From Cytobacillus sp. S13-E01 (GTDB taxonomy: Bacteria > Bacillota > Bacilli > Bacillales > Bacillaceae_L): a DNA stretch of 64,000 nt. The stretch covers positions 310,001 through 374,000 of the forward strand of contig NZ_JARFVC010000001.1 in the NCBI RefSeq assembly GCF_029193815.1. Direction: 5' to 3'. The notes below the pieces were generated by a model. That model saw only the letters and a list, made by a program, of their open reading frames with translations. It ran no database searches and had not been told where the DNA came from. Every line of letters begins with the position of its first letter. Positions within the stretch are counted from its first letter, which is position 1. Both the position numbers and the translations under genes were made by a program. Of this stretch, positions 61,251 to 64,000 are shown one piece after another.

Positions 61251-62051
61251 ATGATAAAGCTACTTGTTAGTGACCTTGACGGAACATTATTACCTTTCGA
61301 TAAAAAAGTAACAGAAAAAGATATATCGGCATTAGAACGAGCAAAAAAGAGTGGGATTGATATCTGCTTCGCTTCTGGGAGAATGGATATTGAGATTAAC
61401 GAGGTACTAAAATCCATTAATGAAAAATTTCACCGTATTAGTCAAAATGGCGCCTTTATTTCAACAAATCAAGATGTTCAGCTTCTTGCGACAACATTTG
61501 AGTCGGAACTGGCAAAACAAATTTTTAATGAAGTTCGATCCTTAGAGTTTATAACGCTTGTATGTAGCTATGATACAAACTTTACTGAACAAAAAAACGA
61601 GCATGTGTTAAATATTGAAAAGAGAATGTTTCATCCGATCACAGAGAGTCCTTTTCTTCTAGATGAAATTCCAACAATTAAACCTTCTAAGATTACGGTT
61701 CTAGGTGAAGAAAAAGCGATTATACAATTCCAACAAAGACTTCTCAGTCAATATCCAAACCAAATAGATACGTATATTTCTGAAAAACAATGTTTAGATA
61801 TTATGCCAAAGAATATTAGTAAAGGAAATGCAGTAACAGCGTTAATCAATCAACTTGGATATGAACCAAGTGAAGTAGCTACAATTGGAGATTCATATAA
61901 CGATATCCCTATGTTTCGCTTAACCGAGAACAGTTTTGTCATGTCACATAGTCATAAAGACGTTCAAAAAGAAGCAATGCATGTTGTTAACTCTGTTAGC
62001 GATGCAATAGATATCATTCTTGAAAAGAATCGTCAACTGAGTAAAAAATAA
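61251..62051 (+). CDS. Cof-type HAD-IIB sugar phosphatase-like protein
   Basis: 266 residues from the ATG at 61251 (AGGAGGAG 7 nt upstream). HAD motifs: DLDGTLLP (nucleophile Asp), SGRM (motif II), KGNAV Lys (motif III) and IGDSYNDIPMF (motif IV). C2B cap, Cof subfamily. Dephosphorylates sugar phosphates, FMN or similar. Being next to glcT-pts could point to a sugar phosphate role, but co-regulation is not shown. Confidence 0.85.
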   Translation: MIKLLVSDLDGTLLPFDKKVTEKDISALERAKKSGIDICFASGRMDIEINEVLKSINEKFHRISQNGAFISTNQDVQLLATTFESELAKQIFNEVRSLEFITLVCSYDTNFTEQKNEHVLNIEKRMFHPITESPFLLDEIPTIKPSKITVLGEEKAIIQFQQRLLSQYPNQIDTYISEKQCLDIMPKNISKGNAVTALINQLGYEPSEVATIGDSYNDIPMFRLTENSFVMSHSHKDVQKEAMHVVNSVSDAIDIILEKNRQLSKK

Positions 62052-62287
62052 CTTTTTTCTTAATCTCTTCATAAATAGAGTATCACTATTCTGAAGTTAG
62101 TCAGAAAATAGTTCTATATAGTGAAACTCAAATCTTGGAGGTTTTCTTTATCCCCCTCCTAAACTTCCTATAAATTACAAGAGGAATAAGTCTTAAGCGC
62201 GGGATAAAAATTCTGTGTTTAAATTATTGCATCATAGCACAAAATAAGCTTGCTTTAGGCATTCATCTAAAAAGGAGGGGTTATCAT

Positions 62288-62416
62288 ATGGCGAAAAAAG
62301 GAAGACAAACTAAAATTAGTCAAGAGGTTGCAAACCCAAGCGTTTCTGCTCAAGATGCTGAATTCGCTGGTGAAATCGCGGGTACTCCTAAAAAAGAAAA
62401 AAAGAAGCGAAGATAA
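62288..62416 (+). CDS. 42-residue basic protein, possible gamma-type spore protein
   Basis: 42 codons, starting MAKKGRQTKISQEVANPSVS and ending KKEKKKRR. AAGGAGGGG 7 nt upstream and a strong terminator downstream show that it is a real gene. The central DAEFAGEIAG resembles the EFASE/EIASE GPR cleavage site of small acid-soluble spore proteins. Start and composition match the 59-residue protein at 49347. The spore role is inferred. The 236-nt gap before it shows no other gene. Confidence 0.62.
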   Translation: MAKKGRQTKISQEVANPSVSAQDAEFAGEIAGTPKKEKKKRR

Positions 62417-62424
62417 ATTACATA

Positions 62425-62449
62425 AGAAGGGCTCTTCGCCCTTCTTTTT
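62425..62449. terminator. Terminator of the 42-residue protein gene
   Basis: AGAAGGGC / GCCCTTCT (62425-62432 with 62438-62445), TTTT after it. Also follows the convergent DUF4129 gene. Confidence 0.88.
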
Positions 62450-62471
62450 ACTAGTGGTTCCTAAGATTAAA

Positions 62472-63695
62472 TTAGTTTTGCTGCTTTAAATCACGCATTT
62501 TGCTTTTTAATTGTTTTACAATTTCGTCACATTGTTTATTTTCTTGTTCGGATAATAACTCTTCACCATAACGAACTTTTTCATAGGCTAATACCAATTT
62601 TGAATCCAAGAATTTCTCTCTGGCTAACCATTCCTGTGCAGTCTCGTGACCATATCTACCTCGACCTTTTCGTGCTGCATGCATTTCAAGATCGTAAAGG
62701 AGTTTACGGACTTTTTCAGCTGGAGCATTATTTTTCTTAAACCATGTCCGCTCTGCCTGTTCACTACTTTCAACGGTCACCGTATAAGGACTCCCAGCCA
62801 TTACTGCTTCATGGTTTTTCACCATTTTCTTACGACCTAAGATGAAAGCAAGAATCGCAATAATCATTATTCCGAGGATGGAGAGAACTGTCCATAAATT
62901 AAGCCATGATAAACCATCAAGAAAATCATAAATTGACTTGTTATCTTCAAGGGAATTATCCCATCCACGACCGTCCGCACCTGCTCCTTGGGGATTACGT
63001 TCGAAGTCTGCATTATCTACAGCATTAAATAACGGAATTGACAGTGTATAAAGCCCTTTCCCTACTATACTCATTATTAAAGAAAGTAAGCCATTAAAGA
63101 AGAGTGGAAAACCCACTGCAACTACAATTGCTGCACCAAATAACCCGCTGAACAGAATAAGCATAGAACTGGATTGCTTTTTTGCTTCTGTATTTTTGTC
63201 GTTTATCTTACTAATAAACAACCCATTAAGAATTTTTCCTAACATCAGAAAAAGCAGTTGGGTAATCATTAAATATAGCGTTATATTTTTATGTGGGTAA
63301 ACTTGTACAACAGATCCTAAATAGATAAGAAAACCACCACATAATGTTATGATTAGGATTGTCGATTCTGATAGAATCATACCTTGATTATAATAGGCGA
63401 TAATGCGCCAACAAATAAATGCCGATAAGGTTATACTTAGTCCAAAACCTAAACCAAAAAGACTACTAATATAGGCTACTAAAGGAATAAGAATCATAAC
63501 AACAAAGTAAGGTGTACGCTCCTTTAGCTTTAACAATAAATAAAGATAAGCTAATCCCCCTAAGCCAACGATCATTAAAAATGGTAATATTGGTGGTAGA
63601 ATTGGTGTATGGAAATAAAATAAGACTAGAACGATATAAAGAAATATAATTTCCATTATATATTGGTACACTTTTTGGAAAACATTATCCTGCAT
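62472..63695 (-). CDS. Multi-pass membrane protein with DUF4129 domain
   Basis: 407 residues. Seven or more membrane segments in residues 1-220, a further one at about 265-288, and a C-terminal cytosolic DUF4129-type region (about 320-390: RKLLYDLEMHAARKGRGRYGHETAQEWL). DUF4129 proteins are usually encoded with a MoxR ATPase, a DUF58 protein and a transglutaminase-like protein; here it overlaps a probable DUF58 gene by 11 nt. The transglutaminase gene is not next downstream. Function of the complex is not established. Confidence 0.75.
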   Translation of the reverse strand: MQDNVFQKVYQYIMEIIFLYIVLVLFYFHTPILPPILPFLMIVGLGGLAYLYLLLKLKERTPYFVVMILIPLVAYISSLFGLGFGLSITLSAFICWRIIAYYNQGMILSESTILIITLCGGFLIYLGSVVQVYPHKNITLYLMITQLLFLMLGKILNGLFISKINDKNTEAKKQSSSMLILFSGLFGAAIVVAVGFPLFFNGLLSLIMSIVGKGLYTLSIPLFNAVDNADFERNPQGAGADGRGWDNSLEDNKSIYDFLDGLSWLNLWTVLSILGIMIIAILAFILGRKKMVKNHEAVMAGSPYTVTVESSEQAERTWFKKNNAPAEKVRKLLYDLEMHAARKGRGRYGHETAQEWLAREKFLDSKLVLAYEKVRYGEELLSEQENKQCDEIVKQLKSKMRDLKQQN

Positions 63696-64000
63696 GGAAG
63701 TCAGCCTTCCTTTCTAAAAAGGAGGTGAGAGTTAAAAAGGTTGAACTATCGTGTTCTGTCAATTTATATACATCGATTCCACGTTTTTTCATACTTTTAA
63801 GAACAATGTACTCGTTTTGTTCAAATTCCCCGCAGATAATAACAAAAGGTGAGAGTTGATTCTGTCTTTCAACAGAATAAACCATACTATGAAAAGGAAT
63901 CGTAACACTATGCTTACTCAAACGTGCGACGAGTTCCAACACTTTTTGTAAATGCTCTTTACCACTTCCCATAGGTATATGTAAGAAAGGTGTTTTACCA
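63685..64000 (-). CDS. 3' part of a probable DUF58-family gene (cut by window edge)
   Basis: The frame is open from the window end (beginning GKTPFLHIPMGSGK) to the stop at 63685, about 104 codons. FVIICGEFEQNEYIVLKSMKKRGIDVYKL is compatible with the C-terminal part of DUF58 proteins, and the position in front of a DUF4129 gene supports this. The start lies outside the window; the internal ATG at 63972 is not a start. Confidence 0.55.
   Translation of the reverse strand, partial: GKTPFLHIPMGSGKEHLQKVLELVARLSKHSVTIPFHSMVYSVERQNQLSPFVIICGEFEQNEYIVLKSMKKRGIDVYKLTEHDSSTFLTLTSFLERKADFHAG

Overview
The window looks like a chromosomal segment of a low-GC, endospore-forming Firmicute of the family Bacillaceae. 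It carries close homologues of Bacillus subtilis ykuE, ykyB, cheV, patA, kinA, ykwC and glcT-ptsG-ptsH-ptsI. It also has a KinB-like kinase, IDEAL-domain proteins and small basic proteins reminiscent of spore proteins. Ribosome binding sites are strong AGGAGG types, GTG and TTG starts are common, and hairpin-plus-T-run terminators are abundant. I saw no rRNA, tRNA, CRISPR array or prophage.

Layout. (1) About 0-12.6 kb is signalling and housekeeping: an RsbR-type STAS protein, ykuE, a divergent cyclic-di-GMP pair (PAS-GGDEF-EAL and HD-GYP), ykyB, a RelA/SpoT-type HD protein, cheV, a DUF1906 protein, a KinB-like kinase, a YfbR-type HD protein and a six-repeat lectin-like beta-propeller protein. 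(2) About 12.8-14.3 kb holds a VOC protein, two IDEAL proteins and two copies of a structured repeat. (3) About 14.3-20.1 kb is an oligopeptide ABC transporter operon. (4) About 20.4-25 kb holds a KynB-like hydrolase, patA, a small hypothetical gene and a KinA-like kinase. (5) About 25.2-51.3 kb is a long catabolic region, almost entirely on the minus strand. It contains a LIV-type ABC importer followed by an esterase, an acyl-CoA ligase and a phosphotriesterase-like lactonase; a beta-oxidation operon with FadE, an APH-type kinase and a ComB-family phosphatase; and a second beta-oxidation operon with an ACAD11-like dehydrogenase, a thiolase, a CoA ligase and a TetR regulator. Two near-identical 18-bp palindromes in front of the two beta-oxidation operons are probably the TetR operators. 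(6) About 51-55.8 kb holds small genes, a methyltransferase, a membrane-anchored HtrA-like protease, a decayed transposase and more repeats. (7) About 55.8-62 kb is ptsI-ptsH-ptsG with a GlcT antitermination leader, glcT and a HAD phosphatase. (8) The window ends with a 42-residue protein gene, a DUF4129 membrane protein and the 3' end of a probable DUF58 gene.

How the genes may work together. The catabolic region has uptake, hydrolysis, CoA activation and complete beta-oxidation enzymes. It also has, as separate genes, the two halves (APH-type kinase and ACAD) that are fused in animal ACAD10/ACAD11. These act on 4-hydroxyacyl-CoA through a phosphorylated intermediate, as in the Pseudomonas levulinate pathway. 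Together with the lactonase-like enzyme this suggests, as inference only, a route for gamma-lactones or 4-hydroxy acids. The ComB-family phosphatase sits directly next to the kinase and is the least explained member.

Two families of structured intergenic repeats run through the window. Family A has six copies, all in the same orientation, with compensatory changes in the central hairpin, an optional insert of about 65 bp and two alternative tails.
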